Positions 17,220 to 25,688 of a DNA stretch of 64,000 bases are shown here, in pieces. The notes beneath the pieces are model-generated. The model saw only the letters and a program-made list of their open reading frames with translations. It was not told where the DNA came from and did not search any database. The stretch lies in contig JBDRMB010000029.1 of the NCBI GenBank assembly GCA_043812455.1, positions 26,468 to 90,467 on the forward strand, read 5' to 3'. A program made the position numbers and the translations under genes. Source of the stretch: JABHQR01 sp043812455. GTDB lineage: Archaea > Nanobdellota > Nanobdellia > Woesearchaeales > GW2011-AR9. The stretch's first letter is position 1. The number at the start of each line of letters is the position of its first letter.

Positions 17220-18191
17220 ATGATAAGTTCAATCTGGACAGAAAAGTATCGGCCGCAACAATTTGGCGACGTTAAAGGTCAAAAAGAGATTATAGAAAAA
17301 GTTCAAGCATTTGTTAGTTCACACAATATGCCACATTTATTATTCTCAGGTCCGGCTGGCGTTGGTAAAACTACATTATCATTAGTAATTGCTAAAGAAT
17401 TATTTGGTGAAAGTTGGAGAGAAAACATCTTGGAGCTTAATGCCAGTGATGAACGTGGGATTGATGTTATCAGAACCAAGGTTAAAGATTTTGCAAGAAC
17501 TAAAGCCATTGGAGATATACCTTTCAAAGTAATATATCTTGACGAAAGTGACGCTTTAACCAGGGAAGCACAACAAGCTTTACGTCGAACAATGGAAAAT
17601 TATACCAAAACTTGCCGATTCATATTAAGTTGCAATTTTTCATCCAAGATTATTGATCCAATCCAGTCAAGATGCGCAGTGTTTAGATTTAAACCATTAA
17701 GCAAAGATGATGTTATTGAAGTTATTAACAAGATTTCACAACAAGAAAGTCTTAGCGTTCCTGAAGATGTAAAAGATGCTTTATATGAAATATCTGATGG
17801 TGACTGCCGAAAGTTAGAGAACGTTTTACAAAGTTGTGCAGTTATCAAGAAAGATCTTGATTTAGAATTAGTATATTCTATGGCTTCTGCAGCAAAACCT
17901 AAAGAGATAAAGGAAGTGTTAGAACTTGCTTTAAAACAAGATTTTCTGACCTCACGGAAAAAATTATTAGACCTTATGCTGAACTATGGTCTTTCTGGAA
18001 TTGATGTAATCAAACAAGTTCAAAAGGCAATCTGGCAATTAGATTTTAATATAATATCCGATGATAAAAAAGTAACTTTGATTGATAAATGTGGTGAAAT
18101 TGAGTTCAGAATAGTTGAAGGTAGTGATGAATATCTACAGTTGGAAGCTTTCTTAGCATTTGTAATGTTGCAAGGAACTAAATCTGTTTAA
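17220..18191 (+). CDS. rfcS: Replication factor C small subunit
   Basis: 323 residues, normal length. AAA+ clamp-loader subunit that opens the PCNA ring on primed DNA. It opens with WTEKYRPQQFGDVKGQ, the RFC box typical of archaeal and eukaryal subunits. Walker A is GPAGVGKTT (about 44-52), Walker B is VIYLDESDAL (LDEAD in most, here LDESD), and the arginine-finger SRC motif is in QSRCAVFRF (about 149-157). The C-terminal collar domain is complete. The large subunit is not in the window. The ASCH gene begins 15 nt downstream in the same direction. Confidence 0.95.
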   Translation: MISSIWTEKYRPQQFGDVKGQKEIIEKVQAFVSSHNMPHLLFSGPAGVGKTTLSLVIAKELFGESWRENILELNASDERGIDVIRTKVKDFARTKAIGDIPFKVIYLDESDALTREAQQALRRTMENYTKTCRFILSCNFSSKIIDPIQSRCAVFRFKPLSKDDVIEVINKISQQESLSVPEDVKDALYEISDGDCRKLENVLQSCAVIKKDLDLELVYSMASAAKPKEIKEVLELALKQDFLTSRKKLLDLMLNYGLSGIDVIKQVQKAIWQLDFNIISDDKKVTLIDKCGEIEFRIVEGSDEYLQLEAFLAFVMLQGTKSV

Positions 18192-18206
18192 GATGAATAA
18201 ATCACA

Positions 18207-18488
18207 ATGAAAAACCTAAAATTTCATCCTTCTTTGATTGAAAAAATTTTAAGTGGTCATAAAGTAACCACTTGGCGTTTATTTGATGATAAAGATTTGA
18301 CTAAAGGTGATAATCTTATATTCCTAAATTCAGATACTAAAGAAGAGTTCGCTAAGGCAAGAATCGTTAGTGTTAAAGAAACAACTTTTGAGAATCTAAC
18401 AGATAAAGATTGGGAAGGCCATGAAAAGTTTTCTTCAGATGAAGAAATGTATAGAGCATATCAAGATTATTATCAAAAAAAAAAGTAA
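18207..18488 (+). CDS. ASCH-domain protein, possibly frameshifted at a poly-A run
   Basis: 93 residues as read. KNLKFHPSLIEKILSGHKVTTWRL followed by LTKGDNLIFLNS and DWEGHEKFSSDEEMYRAYQDYY fits the ASCH fold (PUA-like, RNA- or nucleotide-binding). The frame ends directly after a run of ten A (YYQKKK-stop). With one more A the frame continues VNKNTKVKVIKFKLK to a stop at 18530-18532, which supplies the final beta strand expected for the family. So this is either a homopolymer error, a slippage site or a recent truncation. It lies close behind rfcS and is probably co-transcribed. Confidence 0.75.
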   Translation: MKNLKFHPSLIEKILSGHKVTTWRLFDDKDLTKGDNLIFLNSDTKEEFAKARIVSVKETTFENLTDKDWEGHEKFSSDEEMYRAYQDYYQKKK

Positions 18489-18557
18489 ATAAGAATACAA
18501 AAGTTAAAGTGATAAAATTTAAATTAAAATAAAGAAAAAATAAAAATTCTTTGACAA

Positions 18558-19469
18558 TTAACTTGCACTTTCTTTGATTCTTAACTTCTCAAAAATCAAA
18601 TCTTGGTAAGTGTATGAGAAAGTTAAAGTTATAGAATCGCTGTAAAGATCACTCTCAGCCAAAGGTTCATTTAATCGACAGATAACTTCTGCTTTTCCAT
18701 CAATCATCCTAGCTTCATTCAACTGACCACCAGATTTACATTCCCAGTCTTCTGGACTTTCAATTTCGTAAGCCACTTGACTGAACCGATTATCAAAATC
18801 TTCACTTTGAATAGTGGAATCACCAGTGCCAACATTACTTACTTGTATTTTTAACAACACAATTCCTTTCCCAGCAGTATCTTCCTCAACTGAAGTTATG
18901 GTAATTGGTGCTCCTGAAACTGAATAAGACTTGTATTCTTGAACTTCGCAAACCTTTTCATCAGTTAGATCTCCCTTAAAACAAACATCATTAATGATTA
19001 ATGTTGTTTCATAATCATACTTATAATTAATGTTCCAAGTAACATCGTTATATCCAATAATTTCGCTGTTATACTTAGCATAAGCATTTGGAGTAAAAGA
19101 GATTATTTCCTCACCACCAGTAGGATTGAATTCAGAAATTTTCTCAATTTCTTCAGTGTTTGACTTTTCCCAATCGGGAATATTACTAAAATCTTCATGT
19201 GCTGGGCCTATTAAGGTTAAAACCACATCACCAGGTTCAACAGTATTTTCACCCATGTTTTTTATTACCAATTCTATTGGAAAATCTTCAGTATCAAAAA
19301 TAGTATAAACACCATCTTCCATAATACTAAACGGTTCGAAACTTAATACAATCCCGTCTGTTCCACCAATGAAAGCTCCACTTGTAGTATCAACTTGTTG
19401 ACCCTGACAAGCTGTTAAAAGAATTAAACTGACCAAAGCCAGTACCAATAATAATTTTTTGAAAACCAT
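18558..19469 (-). CDS. Putative lipoprotein with paired Ig-like domains
   Basis: 303 residues. Signal peptide with lipobox LLTAC at about residues 17-21, so it is probably lipid-anchored outside the membrane. The mature part looks like two CARDB/Ig-like beta domains (GTDGIVLSFEPFS ... SGAPITITSVEED ... KIQVSNVGTGDS). This arrangement resembles the lipoproteins at 20121 and 21171, of which it is a distant paralogue. It is transcribed away from the Nudix gene. Role unknown, perhaps a surface-layer component. Confidence 0.72.
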   Translation of the reverse strand: MVFKKLLLVLALVSLILLTACQGQQVDTTSGAFIGGTDGIVLSFEPFSIMEDGVYTIFDTEDFPIELVIKNMGENTVEPGDVVLTLIGPAHEDFSNIPDWEKSNTEEIEKISEFNPTGGEEIISFTPNAYAKYNSEIIGYNDVTWNINYKYDYETTLIINDVCFKGDLTDEKVCEVQEYKSYSVSGAPITITSVEEDTAGKGIVLLKIQVSNVGTGDSTIQSEDFDNRFSQVAYEIESPEDWECKSGGQLNEARMIDGKAEVICRLNEPLAESDLYSDSITLTFSYTYQDLIFEKLRIKESAS

Positions 19470-19659
19470 CCTAACAACCTCTTTATGTTTGTCTTTAATC
19501 GTGTTTGATCAATAATTTAGTATTTAAACGTATTAAACTAAGAAAAAAAGAGTTTAGCTATAAAAAATCTTCGCTTTTCTAAGCTAAAAATTGAAGAGGA
19601 ATGCCGATATAGGACTCAATGAAAAAACATTTAAATATCGCGGACTTTTCAGTTTTATC

Positions 19660-20106
19660 ATGAAAACAGATTTAGTAATTGCAGGTTATATAATTCATCA
19701 AAACAAAGTTTTACTAATTCACCATAGAAAATTAAATTTGTGGCTTCCGGTTGGTGGCCACATTGATGAAAACGAAACACCTAATCAAGCATTACTTCGC
19801 GAAATCAAAGAAGAAATTGGCATTGATGTAGAAATACTTAATAAAAGCAATATCCCCGCGGAGGGAAATATTAAATGCAATCTCGCTACTCCTTTTTATG
19901 TTAATGTTCATTCTGTTGGAGACCATGACCATTGTTGTTTATTCTATGTTTGTAAAGCGATTAATCCAGAACAATTGAAAATAAACAATGAACTAAAAAA
20001 TTTTGAATGGTTCGCTAAAGATGACCTAAACAAAGATCATGTCCCTGCTGATGTGAAAAATCAAAGCTTAGCAGCCCTAAAATTATATAATAATCTTCTA
20101 GATTAA
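19660..20106 (+). CDS. Nudix hydrolase
   Basis: 148 residues from the ATG at 19660. A complete Nudix box spans about residues 37-59 (GHIDENE ... REIKEEIGI), fitting Gx5Ex7REUxEExGU with all metal-binding Glu present. WLPVGGHIDENETP in front is typical of the (deoxy)nucleoside-triphosphate and sugar-nucleotide branch; the substrate cannot be told. A TTG 69 nt upstream is in frame but would place the TATA-like TTTAAATAT (19630-19638) inside the gene; with the ATG that box sits at the right distance for a leaderless message. Convergent with the lipoprotein gene at 20121. Confidence 0.85.
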   Translation: MKTDLVIAGYIIHQNKVLLIHHRKLNLWLPVGGHIDENETPNQALLREIKEEIGIDVEILNKSNIPAEGNIKCNLATPFYVNVHSVGDHDHCCLFYVCKAINPEQLKINNELKNFEWFAKDDLNKDHVPADVKNQSLAALKLYNNLLD

Positions 20107-20120
20107 AACCTAGCGAGAAA

Positions 20121-21062
20121 TTAAGGTGTTTCAATGATTTGGATGCTTTTTTGAAGATTTTCTATATAATTGTAATCTAAAGTTATCTGTAATGGGGTTT
20201 CGAACGCAGTAGCACCATTGATCCTGAAACTACAAATGATCTTACCAGCATCGTTACTCATCCTTACCAACCAGTCAGAAGGAGTACATTTGATTAGACT
20301 TCCACCAGTCATTTCTACATTGTACAAGATCTTATCCAAATCATCATAATCTAAACTTGCTTCACCACAATTAACAATGTCTGCATAAGGACTTAATACT
20401 CTGCCATTACCTGAATTTCGGACACTAATTTCAAAAATTGCAGTATCTCCAGTCATCTCTACTCCAACATAACTTACACTAACTGGCGCACCTTGACCGC
20501 CACCCATCATCACATTTTGTGGAGTACAAGCTTTCTGTTCAGAAGTTATCTGATAAAATAATGGATCTACACACACGCTTGGACTGGTCCTAGTTTGATA
20601 ATTGTAACACATAACTAAATTTAAATTTGGTGAGTATTCATAAGTTCCAGTCGGTAAATCAATGTTAGAAGATTCCCACTGTACTTGATTATAACCACCA
20701 TCTAAGTTATAAACACTTTTACCATCAATATCTCCACAAGATTGCACATAATTAATGCCTCTTATAATATTAGCATCAAACCCAGTTATCTGTAAATAAC
20801 AATCGTACGCACTTAAATCATAATTACCTTTATTCTCTAGTTCAACAATCGCTACAAAATCGTTAATGTCATATATCTTACTTGGAGGATAACCTGTAAC
20901 AAAACTTGCCTTTAAACCCTCTGTTCCAGACTGAACTTGTGCAAGAGCTACAGAAGTTTCCATTGGTTCTTCACCAGCAGGAACCCTGTTACAAGATGCT
21001 AATAGAAATACTAAGAGAACTAAAGATACAACTAACAACCCTTTTTTGATTCTAAATGCCAT
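20121..21062 (-). CDS. Putative lipoprotein, paralogue of the 21171 gene
   Basis: 313 residues with lipobox LLASC at about 20-24. The ectodomain has two beta domains: the first with YPPSKIYDINDF ... LENKGNYDLSAY ... ITGFDANII, the second after a GGGQGAPVSVSYVGVE linker. Both segments are recognisably repeated in the next lipoprotein (YPPDEVYQAEDI, LKNEGAYDLSNG, GGQGGPLAVTEIEE). Several Cys in the first domain could form disulfides. No enzyme motif is seen. Confidence 0.74.
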   Translation of the reverse strand: MAFRIKKGLLVVSLVLLVFLLASCNRVPAGEEPMETSVALAQVQSGTEGLKASFVTGYPPSKIYDINDFVAIVELENKGNYDLSAYDCYLQITGFDANIIRGINYVQSCGDIDGKSVYNLDGGYNQVQWESSNIDLPTGTYEYSPNLNLVMCYNYQTRTSPSVCVDPLFYQITSEQKACTPQNVMMGGGQGAPVSVSYVGVEMTGDTAIFEISVRNSGNGRVLSPYADIVNCGEASLDYDDLDKILYNVEMTGGSLIKCTPSDWLVRMSNDAGKIICSFRINGATAFETPLQITLDYNYIENLQKSIQIIETP

Positions 21063-21170
21063 ACACCTATCAAAGCGATAATAAACTTTTTAGTTATTTA
21101 AAGCTTTTGTTTAAGTAGCTTTACTAATTATGCTTAAATCGTACCCACACTTTACTAAAAATCTAATTTC

Positions 21171-22070
21171 TTAACTCCTAACCCTTAAAGTATAATCTTT
21201 AGAGACTTTATAAGTATAAAAATATTCTAAGAATAACGTTGTTGGATATGAAGAAGTAATATCATGATATTTTGTACAGACTAGTTCTGCATATTGTTCA
21301 TCTTCAAACTCAAAACTTTTATCTCCGGTCTTTCTAAATTCACAATCAATAGTATCCTGACCTAGATTTGATTTAATTAAAGTAACTTCTTCAGCCTGAC
21401 TTCTTGAACTACCCATATTTTCTATCAAAATTCTAAATTCAACTTTAGTACCTGTACTGATTTCTTCAATTTCAGTTACTGCTAATGGGCCGCCTTGCCC
21501 GCCTAACCTCATTGGATTTGGATAATCTCTACTACCTACAGTACAGCCACCATAAACTTCATAATCCGGTTCAGAAGGATCAATACAGACATCAACTGCT
21601 AGCTCATTACTATAGTCATAAGTTGCAGTGATGAGATAAGGAAAATCTTGCCGTTCAGCACCAACTTTAATGTCCCATACACTAGCTTCAAAATTTAAAT
21701 TTTCTTTATCTCCAACCGGATTTGTAACACTTCTGCCTTCCATCACACCACCTTTAGTTGGAAAACTTTTACCTTCCCAATCATATATGTCAACATATTT
21801 AGAATCAAAACCTAAAATTTGTAAATGACCGTTAGATAAATCGTATGCTCCTTCATTTTTTAGTTCAATTTGAAATTCAATATCTTCAGCTTGGTAAACT
21901 TCATCAGGAGGATAATTTTTCACTTTTTCAATTACCAAACCAGTATAACCCTGTTTATATGTTCCTTCAAAGGCTGCACCAGTATCTTCAGAACTACAAG
22001 AACTTAAAAGTAAGCTTAACATTAAAATCGCACAGATTACAATTGTAAATTTAATTTTTTTAATTTTCAT
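21171..22070 (-). CDS. Putative lipoprotein, surface beta-domain family
   Basis: 299 residues. Basic start (MKIKKIK), hydrophobic segment and lipobox LLSSC at about 21-25. The layout matches the gene at 20121: YPPDEVYQAEDIEFQIELKN, then GGQGGPLAVTEIEE, then a second Ig-like domain. It begins 31 nt after the stop of the 645-residue polytopic protein, so both are likely one transcript. Known function: none that I recognise. Confidence 0.74.
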   Translation of the reverse strand: MKIKKIKFTIVICAILMLSLLLSSCSSEDTGAAFEGTYKQGYTGLVIEKVKNYPPDEVYQAEDIEFQIELKNEGAYDLSNGHLQILGFDSKYVDIYDWEGKSFPTKGGVMEGRSVTNPVGDKENLNFEASVWDIKVGAERQDFPYLITATYDYSNELAVDVCIDPSEPDYEVYGGCTVGSRDYPNPMRLGGQGGPLAVTEIEEISTGTKVEFRILIENMGSSRSQAEEVTLIKSNLGQDTIDCEFRKTGDKSFEFEDEQYAELVCTKYHDITSSYPTTLFLEYFYTYKVSKDYTLRVRS

Positions 22071-22101
22071 TTCTTATTTTATTTTTTTTAATTTCACTTT
22101 T

Positions 22102-24039
22102 TCAAACTATTGTAACAGTAATTGTATTTTGTGTACTGATTTGATAATCATAATTCAAAATTGCATCAAAAGATTGTACTACAAAATCCTGGGCAGCAAT
22201 CAAATCTTCCATCTCTGCACCCCATTCCAAGAAGCAAAGAGATAAAGGGATATCAGAACCTTTGCTAGTTTTATCAGGAACAATTACTGTACCACCTTGC
22301 AAACAACTAACATCTAAATCTCCTGGATTATACATGTAAGGTTCCAAGTCAATAAAATAATCATTAACATTTATTATTTTTCCAGTACCAGCGTTTTCAA
22401 TTGATGATACTAAAAGTAAATTATCATCTTTTTCTATAATTGGATTAGTTTCTGGTTGACCAAACCCAAAATTTATCCGCGCAAATTCATCTGGTGCACT
22501 TGATAAAGCATTAGTACCTGAAAAGTATGTACTTCTTGCTTCTGCTAAAAGTTCATTATTTTCGTCATAATCTTCAACAAACATTCTAGTTAATGTTGAA
22601 GTAGTTTCCAGGCCACTAAACTCTGCTTGATAAGTTAATGTATAACTCCCATTCAGAAGTTGACCACTTGGTGGACTACAGATTGCCGCTAAAGTATCTG
22701 ACTTCTCATTAAAAGTAATACTTGAACTTGGAGAAATCTCACCTAAGAAACTTTCAGAATTGTCTGAACTACCAGTCTTAGTAAAATTACATATTAATGT
22801 TATTCCTAATTCTTGTTCTCTTGGGTTTTCAATTTCTAAGTTTATTGGATATTGTAAAGCTTGAGTTGTGCCAACACTGACTACTCGTTTTGTTGGAAAA
22901 CTGTTTCTGTCAACCTTAAAACTAGCTTCGGTCTTTTCCAAGATTGATCTGTCAACAGTACCTTGTGCAGTTTGTTGTTCATCTTCTTCAATTCTAGTTT
23001 TTTCATCTTCTAAACAACGATTATAATCTGAACTTCCTTCAGTGAAACCATAAACATCGCTGCAAGTATACTTCACTTGAGAATTAAGCTGCCTTTCGGC
23101 CACGCAATCATCCACATCAAACCCACCAATGTCAGCAACGTTTTGTATTGCCTGAAGTGTACATATAAAATTTGACCAGCCCGGATTTTCAGTTTTCGGT
23201 GCTTGTTCTCTTAACTGTTCTTGTGCACCTTCAAGATCCTCAAGACCTGGAACTACAGAATTTTCATAAGCCACAGTAGGAATCACTGGAATGAGTATTA
23301 CAACAACCAAATAAAGGATTCCTATAACTCGTGCAACATTAATAACGGTATTGCTGCCTTTACCTTCTTCAGTAGGCAACATTAACAATCCAAAAAATGC
23401 CCACCATGGCATAAAAAGTACCATGTATTCAAAACCATCTTTAACTGCAAAACCTAAAGTTTCAACAAGAAAAGGAATAAGTCCGGCGTCTAGATAAAAA
23501 AATAGTACTGGCAACAAACCCCACAATTCTGGACGAGTTACCCTACCCTTAGTGATGACCATAGAACCAAAAAGGATTAGTATTGAAATTCCTCCAAAGT
23601 ACATTAAAAAATTTGGGTCATAATTTCCACCAAAAACAAAGTACCATAATATCCATATGGCCATTGGTATAAATACTGCAAATTTATCTACTTGAACCTT
23701 ATTAGAAACAGCATAGCCTGCAAAGATAAATAGTAAAAAAGAAAGTATTAAAGTTAAGGTTGAATAACCGACAACAAGTTTAACGAAAAAATAAACACCA
23801 CCGATGATCATCATCACAAAACTAATATTCTTCAAAGCACTAACAGCATTTGCACCCGCTGCAGCACCTGCACCCCAAATAACTCCCGGACCCGCACTTG
23901 CTGCAGCACCCGCACCGCCAGCAAGACCAGTAGCACCTTTCAATGCTCCAAGAGCGCCAGCTGCTTTACTTCCAGCACCAGCTGCTGCACTACCTATTCC
24001 TTTTAACACTCCTCCTGCTGCTGCACTCTCGCCGGCCAT
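22102..24039 (-). CDS. Polytopic membrane protein with surface domain
   Basis: 645 residues in three parts. Residues 1-65 are Ala/Gly-rich with little charge (GGVLKGIGSAAAGAGSKAAG). About 70-260 holds six or seven hydrophobic helices. From about 270 it is extracytoplasmic, with conserved Cys and Ig-like beta regions resembling the neighbouring lipoproteins (ENAGTGKIINVNDYFIDLEP). A pore or scaffold that assembles the lipoproteins is an attractive guess only. It is followed by two lipoprotein genes in the same direction and preceded by the pilin-like gene. Confidence 0.7.
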   Translation of the reverse strand: MAGESAAAGGVLKGIGSAAAGAGSKAAGALGALKGATGLAGGAGAAASAGPGVIWGAGAAAGANAVSALKNISFVMMIIGGVYFFVKLVVGYSTLTLILSFLLFIFAGYAVSNKVQVDKFAVFIPMAIWILWYFVFGGNYDPNFLMYFGGISILILFGSMVITKGRVTRPELWGLLPVLFFYLDAGLIPFLVETLGFAVKDGFEYMVLFMPWWAFFGLLMLPTEEGKGSNTVINVARVIGILYLVVVILIPVIPTVAYENSVVPGLEDLEGAQEQLREQAPKTENPGWSNFICTLQAIQNVADIGGFDVDDCVAERQLNSQVKYTCSDVYGFTEGSSDYNRCLEDEKTRIEEDEQQTAQGTVDRSILEKTEASFKVDRNSFPTKRVVSVGTTQALQYPINLEIENPREQELGITLICNFTKTGSSDNSESFLGEISPSSSITFNEKSDTLAAICSPPSGQLLNGSYTLTYQAEFSGLETTSTLTRMFVEDYDENNELLAEARSTYFSGTNALSSAPDEFARINFGFGQPETNPIIEKDDNLLLVSSIENAGTGKIINVNDYFIDLEPYMYNPGDLDVSCLQGGTVIVPDKTSKGSDIPLSLCFLEWGAEMEDLIAAQDFVVQSFDAILNYDYQISTQNTITVTIV

Positions 24040-24135
24040 CCATTTACCTCTTTACATTACTATCTAGTTCAATCGTCTAGCTTTTAATTTATATAATAAG
24101 AAATAAAAACTTAAGCATATAAAAAGGTTGCTACT

Positions 24136-25326
24136 CTAATCTTCCTTCAATTCAACAGTAAGTTCGCGAACTTCGATAGTCTTACTTGGTACCACTTGTA
24201 ATGCATTGTTACCTTCAACAACATCATCACTAATATCAATAGTATAAGACAATTCCCTAGTATCAAAATGACTTTTATCCCCGTTTACATTGATATAACC
24301 AGTCTTTTCAGAAGTGTCATCAACAAAATCTAAAGTTACTTTAACAAAACTATCTTCATCTTCAACAGATTCCAGTTCTTCTTTGTCAAGTCCAAAATAA
24401 TAAGTAGTATACTCAATTTCTTCCAAATTAGAGATAATTTTCATATGATAAAGTTCATACTCTTCATATTCAGTGTAAAAAGTAATATCATTCTCACCGC
24501 GATAAACTAGTTCTGGTGAAAACTCGATTGGAACCATACTCAAACCACAATCTGGAACTCCAGAATAAATATTATAATCGTTAATTGTGATGATTAATCT
24601 TCCAACATCATCATAATCACATTCTGGCTGGAACCTCAATTCCAATGCTTCTAAGTTATCATATTCAGTTTCTGATATTAAGAAAGTATTGCTTGCAGAT
24701 TGGAAATTTAAATCAGTTACTCTTCCTACAACTTTTACTCTTTCAATACTGGCAGAATTAGTTTTCCAGAATGCAAGTCCTGGTGAAGAAACGCTAATAC
24801 TAACATTGTTAACATTTTCTAATGAATAATCAGGAATAGTGATTATTGGATTTTCGTTCTCATCCAACGGTTTATTGTAAAGTTCTTCCCCATTAACAGT
24901 TATTATCAAATTCCCTTGTCCTGAACTTATGGAAAAACTCATTACAACACTATCAGTATTATCTAAATCATCAACTTCAAAAGTAAATTCAGCAGCTTCT
25001 TCAGAAAAAATACCATTTTTTGCATAAAGTGTACTTTTCTCTAACAGAATTTTACTTTCAGTTTTTGTATAAATGCGCATTGAAGCCAAGCTGTGTTCAA
25101 CTTCATCCAAAGACAAATATTCAATTTTTCCAGGATATTCACTTAAGAGAACTTGTTCTTCAACAGTTGAACTGGTATCTTCAACACTCCCCCCATCAGA
25201 ATCGCCCAAAATGTTTGCTCTTTCTTCAGGAGATACTACAATAATGAACATGATAATCAAACCAGCCACAATAGCTAAAAATATTGCTGCTGCTGCAGCT
25301 TGCCCCTTTTTACTTGACTTAAACAT
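24136..25326 (-). CDS. Class III signal (pilin-like) surface protein
   Basis: 396 residues from the ATG at 25326: MFKSSKKGQAAAAAIFLAIV, a short basic leader with KKGQ followed directly by a long hydrophobic helix, the pattern processed by the archaeal prepilin peptidase. The rest consists of beta-rich repeats with SLENVNNVSISVSSPGLAFW-type segments and no enzyme motif. The frame stays open a further 49 codons upstream into the inverted-repeat element. A TATA box at 25351-25364 just before the chosen ATG shows that this extension is not translated. First gene of the leftward surface-protein cluster. Confidence 0.75.
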   Translation of the reverse strand: MFKSSKKGQAAAAAIFLAIVAGLIIMFIIVVSPEERANILGDSDGGSVEDTSSTVEEQVLLSEYPGKIEYLSLDEVEHSLASMRIYTKTESKILLEKSTLYAKNGIFSEEAAEFTFEVDDLDNTDSVVMSFSISSGQGNLIITVNGEELYNKPLDENENPIITIPDYSLENVNNVSISVSSPGLAFWKTNSASIERVKVVGRVTDLNFQSASNTFLISETEYDNLEALELRFQPECDYDDVGRLIITINDYNIYSGVPDCGLSMVPIEFSPELVYRGENDITFYTEYEEYELYHMKIISNLEEIEYTTYYFGLDKEELESVEDEDSFVKVTLDFVDDTSEKTGYINVNGDKSHFDTRELSYTIDISDDVVEGNNALQVVPSKTIEVRELTVELKED

Positions 25327-25350
25327 CTTCAAGGTAAAATAAGTACTCTC

Positions 25351-25364
25351 TGATATATAAATAT
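25351..25364 (-). promoter_or_regulatory. TATA box of the pilin-like gene
   Basis: Minus-strand ATATTTATATATCA lies about 25 nt before the ATG at 25326 and fixes that start. It separates the gene from the inverted-repeat element. Confidence 0.55.
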
Positions 25365-25376
25365 TGCTTTTCTTGA

Positions 25377-25590
25377 GGCACCGTAGAATTGCTTTTTGCA
25401 TCCAAAGGTCAAAACTTTTTCTATAAACATAATCAGGCTCGTCGCGAGGGGTTGCCCCATACATGAAAATCAAAAACTATTGATTTTCAGTACTGAAATT
25501 AAGTAGTTTCTTAATTTCATGTACGGGAACGCAGATCTATTGATAAAATATTGAAAGTTTTGAAGATGCATTTAGCAATTCTACAGAGCC
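25377..25590. mobile_element. MITE-like 214-bp inverted-repeat element
   Basis: The ends GGCACCGTAGAATTGC (left) and GGCTCTGTAGAATTGC (right, inverted) pair over 26 positions with five mismatches; similarity resumes at TCAAAACTTT on both sides after a 5-nt shift. The element is flanked by 9-bp near-duplicates, TTTTCTTGA (25368-25376) and TTTTCTTTA (25591-25599). The core folds too: CCC-TACATG (25456-25465) pairs with CATGTACGGG (25518-25527), enclosing two perfect hairpins (465-472/481-488 and 495-503/510-518 of the 25-kb block). It has no coding capacity of its own. The right end shares 12 bp with the IS end at 63860. A structured non-coding RNA is the alternative reading. Confidence 0.65.
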
Positions 25591-25688
25591 TTTTCTTTAG
25601 AAGAGCTAAAAAGTTAGCATCCTGAGGTCACAAAACAAGAAAAATTAAATAAAGCAACAGATAAACTAACTATAAGCACAAACCAAAA

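Noticed and set aside
25327..25473. 49-codon N-terminal extension of the pilin-like protein
   Set aside because: It runs through the inverted-repeat element and over a TATA box; the ATG at 25326 starts a textbook type III signal.
25377..25590. RNase P RNA or SRP RNA
   Set aside because: The fold is strong, but the GAGGAAAGUC/ACAGAA elements of RNase P and the GGAAGG/AGCAG helix 8 of SRP RNA are absent on both strands.
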